Source of the DNA: Dongia rigui
Lineage (GTDB): Bacteria; Pseudomonadota; Alphaproteobacteria; Dongiales; Dongiaceae
Assembly (NCBI RefSeq): GCF_034044635.1
Contig: NZ_JAXCLX010000001.1
Coordinates: 558,001-622,000, forward strand
DNA length: 64,000 nucleotides
Direction of reading: 5' to 3'
The notes beneath the pieces were generated by a model. It worked only from the letters and a program-made list of their open reading frames with translations. It was not told where the DNA came from and ran no database searches. Below, one piece after another: positions 50,709 to 61,067 of the stretch. The translations under genes were made by a program, and so were the position numbers. Numbering within the stretch: position 1 is the stretch's first letter; each line of letters opens with the position of its first letter.

Positions 50709-52009
50709 GTACAAGCGACATCGTCCTCGACCGGCTCAACAAGCTCCATCCCAAGATCATCGATTTGGAGCTCAGCCGCGTCGAGAAGCTGCTGGCAGCT
50801 GTCGGCCATCCGGAGCGCAAGTTGCCCCCGGTCGTGCATGTGGCCGGCACCAATGGCAAAGGCTCGGTCATCGCCTATCTGCGGTCGATCCTCGAAGCGG
50901 CCGGCTATCGGGTCCATGTCTACACCTCGCCGCATCTGGTGCGCTTCCATGAGCGCATCCGCCTTGCCGGCAAGCTGATCGACGAGCAACATCTCATCGA
51001 CCTGCTGGAGGAATGTGAAAAGGCCAATGGCGGCACGCAGATCACCTTCTTCGAAATCACCACCGTTGCCGCCTTTCTGGCCTTTTCGCGGGAGCCCGCC
51101 GATATCGTGCTGCTGGAAACCGGCCTGGGCGGCACGTTCGATGCGACCAATGTGATCGATCAGCCCTTGGCCTCTGTCTTGATGCCGATCTCCTTCGATC
51201 ACATGCAGTTCCTCGGCGACAGCCTCACCAAGATTGCCGCCAACAAGGCCGGCATCATGAAGCGCGGGCGGCCGGCGGTTGTCTCGCCCCAGCCGGACGA
51301 GGCCATGACCGTGTTCGAGACCAAGGCTGCCGAACTTGGCGTGCCGCTCTACCGCTTCGGCCAGGAATGGCAATGCGACGGTGAGCTGAAGACCAGCCTG
51401 CGCTTCGCGGACAGCCGGGGTCCCCGGCTCTACCCCGTGCCGGGTCTCGCCGGTCGCCATCAATTCCGCAATGCCGGTTGCGCCATCGCCACGACCGCGG
51501 TGCTGGACGGCTTCACCATCAGCGATGCCCACATTTCGCAAGGCCTGCGCAATGTGTCGTGGCCAGCGCGCATGCAGCGCCTCCTCACCGGTCCGCTGGT
51601 CGAGCGCCTGCCCAATGCCAAGTGGGAATTGTGGCTCGACGGCGGCCATAATGAGGAAGCGGGCGAGGTGATCGCCGCCATGCTGGCCGATTGGTACGCA
51701 GAGGACGGCAAGGCCGCGCATCTCATTTTCGGCATGCTCAACACCAAGGACCCGGTTGCCTTCCTGAAGCAACTGGCGCCCCATGTCGAAGATATGGCGG
51801 CGGTGGCGATCCCCGGCGATCACGCCAGCCTGTCGGTCGATGAATGCGTTGCCGCAGGCGCCAGCGTCGGCATGCTCAGCCAGGGCTTTCACTCCGTCGA
51901 AGCGGCTTTGCGCGCCATCGTCGATGCGCATGGTCCGGACGATTCCCGCCGCGTGCTGATTTGCGGCTCGCTTTATCTCGCGGGCACGATCCTCGTCGAC
52001 AATAGCTGA
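50705..52009 (+). CDS. folC: Bifunctional folylpolyglutamate/dihydrofolate synthase
   Basis: A 434-aa Mur-ligase-fold enzyme. VVHVAGTNGKGSVIAYL is the P-loop, YTSPHLVRFHERIR the family signature, LETGLGGTFDATNV follows, and LWLDGGHNEEA lies in the C-terminal domain. It adds glutamate to dihydropteroate and folates. The start is a GTG overlapping the accD stop (GTGA). It ends this transcription unit at a strong hairpin. Confidence 0.95.
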   Translation: MSTSDIVLDRLNKLHPKIIDLELSRVEKLLAAVGHPERKLPPVVHVAGTNGKGSVIAYLRSILEAAGYRVHVYTSPHLVRFHERIRLAGKLIDEQHLIDLLEECEKANGGTQITFFEITTVAAFLAFSREPADIVLLETGLGGTFDATNVIDQPLASVLMPISFDHMQFLGDSLTKIAANKAGIMKRGRPAVVSPQPDEAMTVFETKAAELGVPLYRFGQEWQCDGELKTSLRFADSRGPRLYPVPGLAGRHQFRNAGCAIATTAVLDGFTISDAHISQGLRNVSWPARMQRLLTGPLVERLPNAKWELWLDGGHNEEAGEVIAAMLADWYAEDGKAAHLIFGMLNTKDPVAFLKQLAPHVEDMAAVAIPGDHASLSVDECVAAGASVGMLSQGFHSVEAALRAIVDAHGPDDSRRVLICGSLYLAGTILVDNS

Positions 52010-52108
52010 GCCAAGGCCCCCCGGACTCCTGGGACCCCGGGGGCGTCGGCTGCTTCCCGCGCCGGCGCGGCTGGCCCGCCTGTGCCAGTCGCTGACCCAT
52101 GACATGCA

Positions 52109-52140
52109 AAACCCCGCCCGGTTCGCACCGGGCGGGGTTT
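52109..52140. terminator. Bidirectional terminator between folC and trxA
   Basis: AAACCCCGCCCGGT and ACCGGGCGGGGTTT pair perfectly over 14 bp around a TCGC tetraloop, with short T-runs on both strands. It lies between convergent stops at 52009 and 52168. Confidence 0.82.
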
Positions 52141-52167
52141 CGTTGAGGCTTCGCTCCAGGACGTCGG

Positions 52168-52488
52168 TCAGATGACCGAGTTGACCCAGTCGAGCAGCTT
52201 GCGCTTGGGTTCAGCGCCAACTTTGGTGGCTGCGACCTGGCCGTCCTTGAACAGCATCAAGGTCGGCACGCCACGAATGCCATACTTCTTCGGCGTCTGC
52301 GCGTTGCGGTCGATATCGACCTTCACGACTTTCAGCTTGCCGTTCAGTTCCTGCGCGATCTCTTCCAGCGCCGGTGCAATCGATTTGCACGGGCCGCACC
52401 ATTCCGCCCAGAAGTCGACCAGCACCGGCTGCGTGGACTTCAGGACGTCGGCGTCGAAGCTCGCGTCGCTAACGTGGGTCGTGCTCAT
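52168..52488 (-). CDS. trxA: Thioredoxin
   Basis: A 106-aa cytoplasmic redox protein with the active site [14 protein letters not shown] (Cys pair near residues 31-34) and the cis-Pro loop [24 protein letters not shown] precedes the ATG. It lies after addA on the same strand (156-bp gap), an order common in alphaproteobacteria. Confidence 0.96.
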   Translation of the reverse strand: MSTTHVSDASFDADVLKSTQPVLVDFWAEWCGPCKSIAPALEEIAQELNGKLKVVKVDIDRNAQTPKKYGIRGVPTLMLFKDGQVAATKVGAEPKRKLLDWVNSVI

Positions 52489-52644
52489 CCCGTCTTCCCT
52501 TTCAAAGGAGGCGCCGCACCCGCGGCTACTCCAGTTCTACACATGAACGTCGCCTATTTGGGGTGGCGTCGTATGCCACTGAATCTATGGACGGGCCCCG
52601 GTACCGTCAAGGTGACCAAAAGGTTACGTCGGCAGGGCTGCGAC

Positions 52645-55600
52645 TTATGCATAACTCCGCAGCAAGCGATCCGGGATCTCCATCAGCCGTGGCTCGGCGC
52701 TCCAAAGAAGGTAGCAAGAGATTGCGTGGCTTGGATAAATTTTAGAGACCGTAGCGCGATAAAGGGCAAGCTGACGCAGATATTGCGGCGAGACATGTTC
52801 CGGCTGCATGGCTGGGGGACGGTTGCTCTTGAAATCGACGATGTAGCAAGAATCGGTCGTCACGACCAACCGGTCGATTTGGCCGCTGACCACTTCGCTG
52901 CGACCGTCGGGGCCGACAATCTCGGCCACAATCGGCACCTCCGCGCGGGAGCCAGGCACGAAGAGATGTGCGAATCGCGGGTCGTCCAAGACGGCCATCA
53001 CTTCTGCCAGCAGCGTATCCAACATCGCCGCATCGGCATTGAGGCCGCTTGCGCGATTGACATGGTCGAGCCAGCGCCGCGCCGACATGCGCCGCTCGGC
53101 CGGGGCAAGATCCGGCAGCAATTGGAACAGCTTGTGGATGACGAGCCCGCGCTGAAAGCGGAAACCCTGGTCCCGCCCCAAGGGCGAAAGCAGCGTGCTG
53201 TCATCCGGCGCCGCGTTGATCTCGCTGCTCGGACGCGATGGAATGAGCGGTCGCGGCGGATCGGGTTCCGCTTGCGCCGGCAGCAGCGCCCAATCCTGGA
53301 ACGGGATATCGAGATTGACGGCGAGGCCGTGCTTGGACGGGCTTTGCTGTGCCGCATCTTCCTGCGCGGTGGTGAGGCGCAACCAGTCGCCCTCCCAGCC
53401 CTCGTCGCCCTGCCAATCGCGCGCCGCCTGCCGTTCGATGGCAGCACCATCCTGCAGCATCTCGGTCAGCGCATCAGAGACATGGTCATGCCAGCTTGGC
53501 TGCGATTGATTGCGCTCGCCCCGCCAGCCACAGACGTAAAGCCGGTCCTCCGCCCGGGTCAGCGCCACATAGAGCAGGCGGTTCTCCTCCTCTTCGTTGC
53601 GGCGGGCAACATCGGCACGGGCGGCGGCGGTTGCTGCGACGTCGAGGCCGCTGCGCGCCACCCAGACCGGAATATCCGTTTCGGATTCCAGCCAGAAGAG
53701 GCCTGGCCGGTTCGGTCGCTGCCGCCGCTGTTCTGCGAGAAACACGATCGGCGCCTGCAGCCCTTTTGAGCCATGGACCGTCATGATGCGCACCTGCCCG
53801 CCGCCATCGTCGCTGAGCTCGCGCTTCACCTCGGCCTCCGACACGTCAAGCCAATGCCGGAAGCCTTGCAGCGACGGCGTGTGATTGGCCTCGAAGGCGA
53901 GTGCCAGGTTCAGCAACTCGTCCAGCGCCTCGCTCACCTGCAGGCCCAAGCGAGCATGAAGCTTGCGGCGCAAGCCACCGGCCGATAACACATCGGCGAT
54001 CAGCTCATAGGGTGTCTGGTGCTGGGCACTGGCAAGATAGTGCTGCAGCAAGTCGGCCGCGGTGGCAAAAGCGGGGCGTTCCCCAACCCGGCTGCGCAAT
54101 TCCTCCCACAGGCTGCGGCCGCCGCGCGCTACGCACAACTCGAACAAGGCGGCCTCGTCGAGGCCAATCAGCGGACTCTTCAGCAAGGCGGCGAGATTGA
54201 GGTCATCCTCTGGCAAGAGGAGGAAATCGAGAAAGGCCAGCACATCCCTGACAGCCAGTTCCGACAGCAGCTTGAGGCGGTCGATACCGGAAACTTCGAT
54301 CGACCGCGCCTTCAAGGCCTTCACCAAGGCCGGCACGAAGGCATTGCGTGAACGCACCAGGACCAGGAAATCGCCGGCCCGCACCGGCCGCCCGCGCGCG
54401 GGCAAGATGTCGCCTCCGCTGATCATCGCGCCAATGCGGGTTGCGATCTGCTCGGCAAGCCGCGTGATCGGGTCTGTGGGCGCCGTGTCGATGGCGGGCG
54501 GCGACCATGGCAGCGGCAAGGGTGCGGGCAGCGGCACCGACAATGGCCAGGCCTCGACCAGGCCAGCAGCACCACCGCGCGCGGCGAGATGTCGGATCGC
54601 GTCGGCACCGGGTTCGATAACGCCCTGGCGCGCCGGACCGGTGAAGACCTGGTCCACCAGCGACAGCACCGCAGGACTCGAGCGAAAGGACACGTTGAGG
54701 TCGACATTCTCGAACGGTGTGCGCGTGTCGCCCCGGCCATGGGAACGATCGAGTTGTTGGGCGAAGTGATCGCGAGCATCCAGAAAGGCCCGTGGCTCGG
54801 CCCCCTGGAAGCTGAAGATCGATTGCTTGAAATCGCCGACGGCGAAGATCGAGCGCGGCCGGTCTTCGCGCTGTCGCTCGGTGCCCTTGCCGGCAATCAG
54901 TTCCGCGGCGATGGATTTGAGGATATCCCATTGCGCCGGGCTGGTGTCCTGGCCCTCGTCGATGAGGATATGGTCGATGCCGCCGTCGAGCTTGTAGAGC
55001 ACCCAAGGTGCGATGCCGGGGCGGGCCAGGAGATCGCGCGTGCCGAGAATGAGATCGTCGAAATCCAGTGCCGCCGTCAGCGATTTCTGCCGCCGGAAAC
55101 GCGCCATCAGGTCGAGCCCCAGCGTCAGCAGCGCCGTCGAATCCGCCAAGATCTCGATGGCATTGAGGCACTGGATCACGTCGAGCAGCCGGTTCCCTTC
55201 GGCCCGCAGAACATCGTCGATAGTCGGCATGGCGGCGATGACGTCCTTTGTCGCCAGGGCCTTGCGCAGCTCGCCGTCGGATTTCTTGATGAAGATGTCG
55301 ATATAATCGTCGAAGGATGCCACACGCTGCGCAACCGAGCCTGATAGCCAGACGGCAAGCCTTGTAGCGCGATCGACATCGGTCTTTTTACCGCCCTCCA
55401 ATCCGGCGATGGCCGCGCGGAGTCCTGCCCCGTCGAAGGCGTTCTCCCGCGACGCCTCCTCCAGCGCGCTCTGGCGCGTGGCATCGGGATGGATGCGCAG
55501 CAACCGCGCCAGGGCGTGCCGGTAACCATCGACGCTGCCCATCCGCTGTTGCAAAGCGAGCAGACGGCCGCGCGCGCCCAGTAGTTCGCGCATGACCAGA

Positions 55601-56193
55601 TCGCTGCTGAACTCGCCGGCCCGGTCGGCAAGATGCGTCAGAGCGGCACTCAAGGCGGCGTTGCCGCCCTCGCGCGCCGCCGCCAGCATGTCCTCGCGCG
55701 CCTCGGCGAGAAGGGCTGCGGAATCCTGCTCCTCGATCAGGCGGAAATGCGGGGCAATGCCCGCTTCCAGCGGAAAGCGGCGCAGCAGGGACTGACAGAA
55801 GGCATGGATCGTCTCGATCCGCATGCCACCCGGGGCGTCGAGGACCTTGGCAAAGAGCCCGCGCGCCTTCGCCTTGTAATCGGTGAGCGGCACGTCCCCC
55901 AGCAATTCCTTGAGCTGCTTCTGCAGGGCTGCCTCCGGAATCGAGGCCCATTCGGCCAGCGTCGTGGCGACACGGTTGGACATTTCCGCCGCACCCGCCT
56001 TGGTGAAAGTCAGGCACAAGATGCGCTCGGGCCGCGCATCGTCCAGCAGCAAGTGCAGCACACGATCGCGCAAGACCTTGGTCTTGCCCGAACCGGCAGA
56101 GGCCGAAACCCAGACGGAAAGCGCGGGATCAGCGGCACGTCGCTGATAGCTGGTGGCAAGTGCCATGGGCGAAGAAGCAGGCAGCGATGTCAT
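52645..56193 (-). CDS. addA: Double-strand break repair helicase-nuclease subunit AddA
   Basis: An 1182-aa UvrD-type helicase with a C-terminal RecB-like nuclease. In order: Walker A ASAGSGKT (31-38), ILCLTFTKAGAAEM, IETIHAFCQSLLRRFP, Walker B LIDEGQDTSPAQWD, VGDFKQSIFSFQGA, VHGSKGLQAPIVFLAE, LLYVALTRAEDRLYVCG and the nuclease motif YIVDFKSNRPP near 1130. With AddB it resects DNA ends for RecA loading. It follows addB with a four-base ATGA overlap. Confidence 0.95.
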   Translation of the reverse strand: MTSLPASSPMALATSYQRRAADPALSVWVSASAGSGKTKVLRDRVLHLLLDDARPERILCLTFTKAGAAEMSNRVATTLAEWASIPEAALQKQLKELLGDVPLTDYKAKARGLFAKVLDAPGGMRIETIHAFCQSLLRRFPLEAGIAPHFRLIEEQDSAALLAEAREDMLAAAREGGNAALSAALTHLADRAGEFSSDLVMRELLGARGRLLALQQRMGSVDGYRHALARLLRIHPDATRQSALEEASRENAFDGAGLRAAIAGLEGGKKTDVDRATRLAVWLSGSVAQRVASFDDYIDIFIKKSDGELRKALATKDVIAAMPTIDDVLRAEGNRLLDVIQCLNAIEILADSTALLTLGLDLMARFRRQKSLTAALDFDDLILGTRDLLARPGIAPWVLYKLDGGIDHILIDEGQDTSPAQWDILKSIAAELIAGKGTERQREDRPRSIFAVGDFKQSIFSFQGAEPRAFLDARDHFAQQLDRSHGRGDTRTPFENVDLNVSFRSSPAVLSLVDQVFTGPARQGVIEPGADAIRHLAARGGAAGLVEAWPLSVPLPAPLPLPWSPPAIDTAPTDPITRLAEQIATRIGAMISGGDILPARGRPVRAGDFLVLVRSRNAFVPALVKALKARSIEVSGIDRLKLLSELAVRDVLAFLDFLLLPEDDLNLAALLKSPLIGLDEAALFELCVARGGRSLWEELRSRVGERPAFATAADLLQHYLASAQHQTPYELIADVLSAGGLRRKLHARLGLQVSEALDELLNLALAFEANHTPSLQGFRHWLDVSEAEVKRELSDDGGGQVRIMTVHGSKGLQAPIVFLAEQRRQRPNRPGLFWLESETDIPVWVARSGLDVAATAAARADVARRNEEEENRLLYVALTRAEDRLYVCGWRGERNQSQPSWHDHVSDALTEMLQDGAAIERQAARDWQGDEGWEGDWLRLTTAQEDAAQQSPSKHGLAVNLDIPFQDWALLPAQAEPDPPRPLIPSRPSSEINAAPDDSTLLSPLGRDQGFRFQRGLVIHKLFQLLPDLAPAERRMSARRWLDHVNRASGLNADAAMLDTLLAEVMAVLDDPRFAHLFVPGSRAEVPIVAEIVGPDGRSEVVSGQIDRLVVTTDSCYIVDFKSNRPPAMQPEHVSPQYLRQLALYRATVSKIYPSHAISCYLLWSAEPRLMEIPDRLLRSYA

Positions 56194-59100
56194 GCCTCGT
56201 CCTCATTCGACCATTCGTCATAGCGGGCCAGATGCTCATAGTCGTTGTAAGTGAGGCCGAAATCCCCGCGCGGCTCGGCCATATAGGGCGTGTCATCGTG
56301 GCTGAAATGCTCGACCAGGTCCTTCAAACCCTGATAGGCATCGACCGCCAGCGTCATCGGATCGGCGACAGCCTTGCTTTCCGGATCCTTCACAGGGATC
56401 ACGGTGGCGCCACCGCGCCCGCCTTTCAGATACCAGAATTCCAGCGCCGCCACCGCGGCCGTCGGCACTTTGTCAAAGCCGCCCTGGCTGGCGATCGCCG
56501 CCTCCAGCGGCAATTGCGGCGAAAAGCCCAGGATCACGTCCTGCGGGTTGGGTGGCCTTCCCGTCTTGTAGTCGATGATGGTGAGGCGGCCATCGCGCTG
56601 AACGTCGAGCCGGTCGGCCTTGGCCGTCAGCTTGAAGGGTGGCGAGACGCTGTCGATGGTGAGGCTGCCGGTGCTTTCGGTCGCGATGAATGTGAGACCA
56701 TCTTGGCGCGCCCGCATCTCGGCGATGAACCAACCCGCCATTTGCCGGAAGCGTGGCCACCAGAAGGCCCAGACCGCCGGCCGCGCCATGTGCTGGGCGA
56801 ATTCCTGTGTGCCGATCGACAACAACCGCGCCTCGGCGTCATCGGGCAAAGGCAGCGGCGTATCTTTAAGGAAGCGGTCGAGAATGCCGTGGAAAAGATT
56901 GCCGAGATCGGCGGCATCGGCATTCTGGTCAAGCGGATCGAGCGGCCGCAGTTTCAGGATGCGGCGCGCATAGAGCACGTAAGGATCGCGCATCCATTTC
57001 TCGATATCCGTCACCGGCAACTCGTTCGGCCGATATCTGGCACCGGGCGTCGGTGCGGGTCGCCCCCTCGCCTGGATTTTCTCCGGCCGGTCCAACCGCA
57101 TCTGCCAGCCGCGATACTGGCTGGGGCCCTCAACCGGCTCGACCAGCCCCAGCGCGCGCAAGAAGGCGTCGAGGCGCAGCAGCCAGCGGGACGGCACGCT
57201 GGGCTTGCCGCCGACACGTTGCGCGCGCGTCAGCACGACCTGCGGCGCCCCAAGCGCCTGCTGGAAATCATGCGCCGCCAGGCCGACCTTGCGCTCCAGG
57301 GCCGGCAGCCCGAAGTCGCGGCGCATCGGGCGGCTGAGCCAGGGGTCGATGGCGACGTCACCCGGCCAGATCCCTTCATTGAGCCCGCCGAGGACCATGA
57401 GATCGACCTGTTGCAAACGGGCTTCCAGCGGGCCCCAGATGAAGAGGCGCGGATGCAAGCCGAAGCGCGGACGCACGTCCACCCCGCCCATCAGTTCAGC
57501 GATCAAGGCCGCATAGGTGCGGGCACCGATTGCCGCCATGCCGGAACAGGCCTGATGCAGATCGGCCACGAAGCCACCCAATGCCTCGCCCGCCTCACCG
57601 TGCCACAGATAGCTGCCGCCCATCGCCTCCGGCCGTGCGGCCAGAGCTTCGGCAAAGCGGACATGGGCGGTGAGCCGATCGGCCAGCGGCAGGTCTTCCG
57701 ACCACGTGCCAAGTGCCGCAATCAGGCTGGTCAGGCGATCGAGCAACAAGCGTATGGAGCGGCGATCGGTGTCACTGAGGCGGTCGGCCGCGGTCAGTGC
57801 CGCTTCGAGCCCGGCAAGGCCTGGCGCCGGGCGTGGACCGCGCAAGACTTTCCGTTCGAAGAGATGCACAAGACGCTGGAATTCCAACTGCGGCATGCCG
57901 GCAGCGGCGAGCGGATGCTTCAGCAAGGCCAGCAACGGTACGGGGGCGAGGTCCTCGGCCAGCGCCTCGGCTATCAAGCGGAAGAACAGCCCACTGCTGG
58001 TCGTCGGCAGCGGGGTGCCGGCGGAATCGTCGATGACAATCCCCCAGCGCCGCAGTTCCGCCGCCACACGCCGCGCCAAGCCGCGATCGGGTGTCACCAA
58101 GGCGGCGCGATAAGGTGCCGGTTGTGCCACAGCCTCACGCAACATCAGCGCGATGATCCCGGCTTCCTCCTGCTCGGTGCGGCAATCGATGCGCTGCACG
58201 TCGCGCCAGGCCAGTTCCGCCCTGTCGCCAAGGCGCACCGCGATCGCCGGCCATTCCTTCGTCGCCTCGGCCGGCAACAGCGCCGCGCTCACGATGCGCC
58301 CGCGCGTTGGCGGTGCCGGCCGGCGCGGGCCGTCCGGCAAGGGATGCGGCCAGGCCCATATCTTGGCCGGCGGCGTTTCCAGGCGCGCCAGCAATTGCGC
58401 CAGGCCGAATTGCGGATGCGCCGGGTCGGCCGAAATCTCCGCCCATTGTTTGTCATCGGCCTCTGTATCGAGGCCTGGCAGGACGACAAGACCCTGCGGC
58501 AAACCGGCGATCGTGGCGATCAGGTCGGCACTTGCGGGGATCGAACCGGTCGAGCCCGCGGCGATGATGGGATGCGCCGGTGGCCGCTCGCGCCATAATC
58601 GCGCCTGGCGTTCCAACAACAGGTTGCGGCGCTTGGCGGCATCGACGGCACCTTCCTGGCGCAGGATCTCCGGCCAGTTCTCCTGCAGGATGCCCAAAAA
58701 GCGCAAGGTGAGTTGCCAATGCTCGGCAAGTTCCGCCGGGGCAAGATTGCGGATGGCGGCAAAATCGAGGCGTTCGGTTTCGACCTGGTCCAGCAGCCGT
58801 GCGAGCTCCGCTGCCAGCCGCGCCGCCTGATCGAACGACATATCGCCGCCGCCGGGCAAGGTCGCCGCAGCGGCCTTCTGAACCAGCAGCGCCAGCAGCA
58901 GATGCCGGCGCATGTTCGGCATCGCGGGCGGCAATGGATCGGATAGGTCTTCGCCCAGCGAGAAATCAAGCGCGATACCCTGCAGCCCGACCTCGCTGTC
59001 ATCAAGATCGCCAAGCGGCATCAGGCGCGGCAGCATAAGAGCACGGCCACCGCTGGCGCCCAACCGCAGGAAGGCTTCCTGCACCGCCCGGCAGGCGCGG

Positions 59101-59255
59101 CGATTGGGCAGCAGCACGGTGATTGCGCTGAGGCTCAAAGGATCGCCCGCCGTTTCCTGCATCAGGCCATGCGCCAGCGCGTCGACGAAGCTGACGCCCG
59201 TCGGAATGCAGCACACAGGCGACTCGCGCCCGAAAAGACTTGGCCGTCTGTCCAT
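56190..59255 (-). CDS. addB: Double-strand break repair protein AddB
   Basis: A 1021-aa partner of AddA, the alphaproteobacterial type. The N-terminus has a degenerate P-loop (IPTGVSFVDAL), so it is not expected to hydrolyse ATP. Landmarks are LLPNRRACRAVQEAFL, VLGGLNEGIWPGD in the centre and the C-terminal nuclease LTIIDYKTGRPPNPQDV near 930. The iron-sulfur cysteines of Bacillus AddB are not evident. I start at ATG 59255; a GTG one codon upstream is equally close to the CGAGGG ribosome site. Confidence 0.93.
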   Translation of the reverse strand: MDRRPSLFGRESPVCCIPTGVSFVDALAHGLMQETAGDPLSLSAITVLLPNRRACRAVQEAFLRLGASGGRALMLPRLMPLGDLDDSEVGLQGIALDFSLGEDLSDPLPPAMPNMRRHLLLALLVQKAAAATLPGGGDMSFDQAARLAAELARLLDQVETERLDFAAIRNLAPAELAEHWQLTLRFLGILQENWPEILRQEGAVDAAKRRNLLLERQARLWRERPPAHPIIAAGSTGSIPASADLIATIAGLPQGLVVLPGLDTEADDKQWAEISADPAHPQFGLAQLLARLETPPAKIWAWPHPLPDGPRRPAPPTRGRIVSAALLPAEATKEWPAIAVRLGDRAELAWRDVQRIDCRTEQEEAGIIALMLREAVAQPAPYRAALVTPDRGLARRVAAELRRWGIVIDDSAGTPLPTTSSGLFFRLIAEALAEDLAPVPLLALLKHPLAAAGMPQLEFQRLVHLFERKVLRGPRPAPGLAGLEAALTAADRLSDTDRRSIRLLLDRLTSLIAALGTWSEDLPLADRLTAHVRFAEALAARPEAMGGSYLWHGEAGEALGGFVADLHQACSGMAAIGARTYAALIAELMGGVDVRPRFGLHPRLFIWGPLEARLQQVDLMVLGGLNEGIWPGDVAIDPWLSRPMRRDFGLPALERKVGLAAHDFQQALGAPQVVLTRAQRVGGKPSVPSRWLLRLDAFLRALGLVEPVEGPSQYRGWQMRLDRPEKIQARGRPAPTPGARYRPNELPVTDIEKWMRDPYVLYARRILKLRPLDPLDQNADAADLGNLFHGILDRFLKDTPLPLPDDAEARLLSIGTQEFAQHMARPAVWAFWWPRFRQMAGWFIAEMRARQDGLTFIATESTGSLTIDSVSPPFKLTAKADRLDVQRDGRLTIIDYKTGRPPNPQDVILGFSPQLPLEAAIASQGGFDKVPTAAVAALEFWYLKGGRGGATVIPVKDPESKAVADPMTLAVDAYQGLKDLVEHFSHDDTPYMAEPRGDFGLTYNDYEHLARYDEWSNEDEA

Positions 59256-59286
59256 CACCCTCGCCCCTTTGGCGAGGCAGCTTGGC

Positions 59287-60003
59287 TTAGAATTTGATGC
59301 CGTGGAAGCTCAAATGCCGCTCGACATCGACGAGGTGTTGCGGCGTCGAGACATGGTACCACTCGCCGTCATGGCGCAAGCCAAAGAGCCGGTCTTCCTC
59401 GATCGCCCGGTCCCAGACGACATTGGTCGAAAAGGCGCCTTTCGGTGGATCCCGGAAGAGGCGCGGATGGCAGATCTGGATGCCGGCATAGAGAAACGGC
59501 GCCACCTGCCAGCCGAGGCGCCGGCGCACGCGCCCCTCCTGATCCATGGTGAAGTCGCCCTTGCCGTCATAGCCGACCGCGGTCACGGTCGATTGCAGCA
59601 ACAGCAGCGCATCCATGCGCGCATCGTCCCAGTTCTGGGCGAGGCGTACCAACGCGTCGGTCTTGCCGTTGAGCCAGATGATCTTGGCATTCACCGCATA
59701 GAACGGCTCGTCACCCAGCAACGGCAGGGCCTGGACGATGCCGCCGCCGGTCTCCAGGATCTCGGCTTCCTCGGAAAAGACGATCTCGATATCGCGACGA
59801 TTTTTGAGATGTTCGCGGATCTTGTCGCCCAGATGATGCAGGTTGATAACCGCGCGCTGCACGCCGACGGCAACGAGGCGGTTGAGCACCACATCCAACA
59901 TCGGGACACCCAGCACGGGGACCAATGCTTTCGGTGTCGTCTCGGTGAAGGGGCGCAACCGGGTGCCGAAGCCGGCTGCCATCACCATGGCGGTCTTCGG
60001 CAC
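59287..60003 (-). CDS. murU: N-acetylmuramate 1-phosphate uridylyltransferase-like nucleotidyltransferase (MurU)
   Basis: A nucleotidyltransferase of about 238 aa. AMVMAAGFGTRLRPFTETTPKALVPVLGVPMLD is the nucleotide-binding head, with EEAEILETGGGIVQALPLLGDEPF and the metal region NAKIIW after it. With AmgK it converts recycled MurNAc to UDP-MurNAc, bypassing the fosfomycin-sensitive route. The start is uncertain: GTG at 60003 (chosen), TTG at 60024 or ATG at 59988. Confidence 0.85.
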   Translation of the reverse strand: MPKTAMVMAAGFGTRLRPFTETTPKALVPVLGVPMLDVVLNRLVAVGVQRAVINLHHLGDKIREHLKNRRDIEIVFSEEAEILETGGGIVQALPLLGDEPFYAVNAKIIWLNGKTDALVRLAQNWDDARMDALLLLQSTVTAVGYDGKGDFTMDQEGRVRRRLGWQVAPFLYAGIQICHPRLFRDPPKGAFSTNVVWDRAIEEDRLFGLRHDGEWYHVSTPQHLVDVERHLSFHGIKF

Positions 60004-60037
60004 GTTGATGCGATCACTTGGCAAAATCGTCCATCCT

Positions 60038-61060
60038 TCAGGCAGTGGCAATCGCCGCACGTTCGCTGGGCGGCAGGTGGCGGGCATACCAGGCGGCAAC
60101 GGGCGCCATGACCGGATGCTTGATGTCGTGCGCGATAAGTTCCCAGACGCGCGGCATGAAGCGCTGGTACCAGGGCTTGCCGTCGCGCTTGAGCAAGCGC
60201 GCGAAGGTCCCGGCGATGCGGGTGTTGCGCTGGGCACCGATGATGGCATAGGCCGCCATATAGGCGTGACGGTCGATGCCCGGATTGGCGGCAAGATACC
60301 GCTGGGTCATCCGCGTCATCAAATCCCACGGCACATTGCGCCGCACGTCTTCCAGCAGCGAGACCAGATCAAAGGTCGCCGGCGCCAGCACCGCGTCCTG
60401 GAAGTCGAGCAGGCCGCAGGCTTCGATCCCCTGGCGATCCTTGAGGACCAGCAGGTTATCGACGTGAAAATCGAACAACGCGATGCTCTTGGGCGCCGCC
60501 TCGCGCTGGGGCAGGACCTGCTGCCAGGCCGCGACGAATTCGGCGCGCACCCCTTCCGGGGCCGGCGATCCGAAATGCGCCGGCCAATACCAGTCAAGAA
60601 CGAGCTGCACCTCACGCAAGGCGCGGGCATCATCAAAGGTGGGAAGGCTGGCCAGTTCTTCAGCTGGTACCCGCTGGTGGAGCGCGATCAGCGTGTCGGT
60701 CGCCAGCGCATAGAGCGCTTCGGCATCGCCGCCGGCATCAAGCTCCCGCGTATAGGTCTGGTCGCCAAGATCCTCAAGGAGGAGAAAGCCTGCTTCGGCA
60801 TCTTCGGCAAAAATCTCCGGCGCGCTGAAGCCGAGGCCTTTCAGCAGGCGGCCAATGCGTACGAAGGGACGCACATTCTCCATCGGCGGCGGCGCATCCA
60901 TCAGCACGGCCGTTTTGCCATCCATGGTGAGGCGGTCGTAATGGCGGAACGACGCATCGCCCGCCAGCAGGCGCAGATCTGCCCCACCCCAGCCGGCCTC
61001 GGCAAGGAACCGGTCGCGGCGTGAGGTGCGCGCCTCCGCGGTCATGGTCGTTGCGTTCAT
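60038..61060 (-). CDS. amgK: N-acetylmuramate/N-acetylglucosamine kinase-like phosphotransferase (AmgK)
   Basis: A 340-aa aminoglycoside-phosphotransferase-fold kinase. LLEDLGDQTYTREL in the hinge, IALFDFHVDNLLVL as the catalytic loop (His-Val-Asp-Asn) and GLLDFQDAVLAPATFDLVSLLEDVRR as the metal loop match AmgK. It phosphorylates the anomeric carbon of MurNAc or GlcNAc. It lies 7 bases after tsaE and 34 before murU, the usual tsaE-amgK-murU order. Confidence 0.88.
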   Translation of the reverse strand: MNATTMTAEARTSRRDRFLAEAGWGGADLRLLAGDASFRHYDRLTMDGKTAVLMDAPPPMENVRPFVRIGRLLKGLGFSAPEIFAEDAEAGFLLLEDLGDQTYTRELDAGGDAEALYALATDTLIALHQRVPAEELASLPTFDDARALREVQLVLDWYWPAHFGSPAPEGVRAEFVAAWQQVLPQREAAPKSIALFDFHVDNLLVLKDRQGIEACGLLDFQDAVLAPATFDLVSLLEDVRRNVPWDLMTRMTQRYLAANPGIDRHAYMAAYAIIGAQRNTRIAGTFARLLKRDGKPWYQRFMPRVWELIAHDIKHPVMAPVAAWYARHLPPSERAAIATA

Positions 61061-61067
61061 GTCCCCG

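Noticed and set aside
56160-58598. 812-codon open frame on the plus strand
   Set aside because: Shadow of addB on the opposite strand; low-complexity composition, no recognisable domain, and it also runs across the addA/addB junction.
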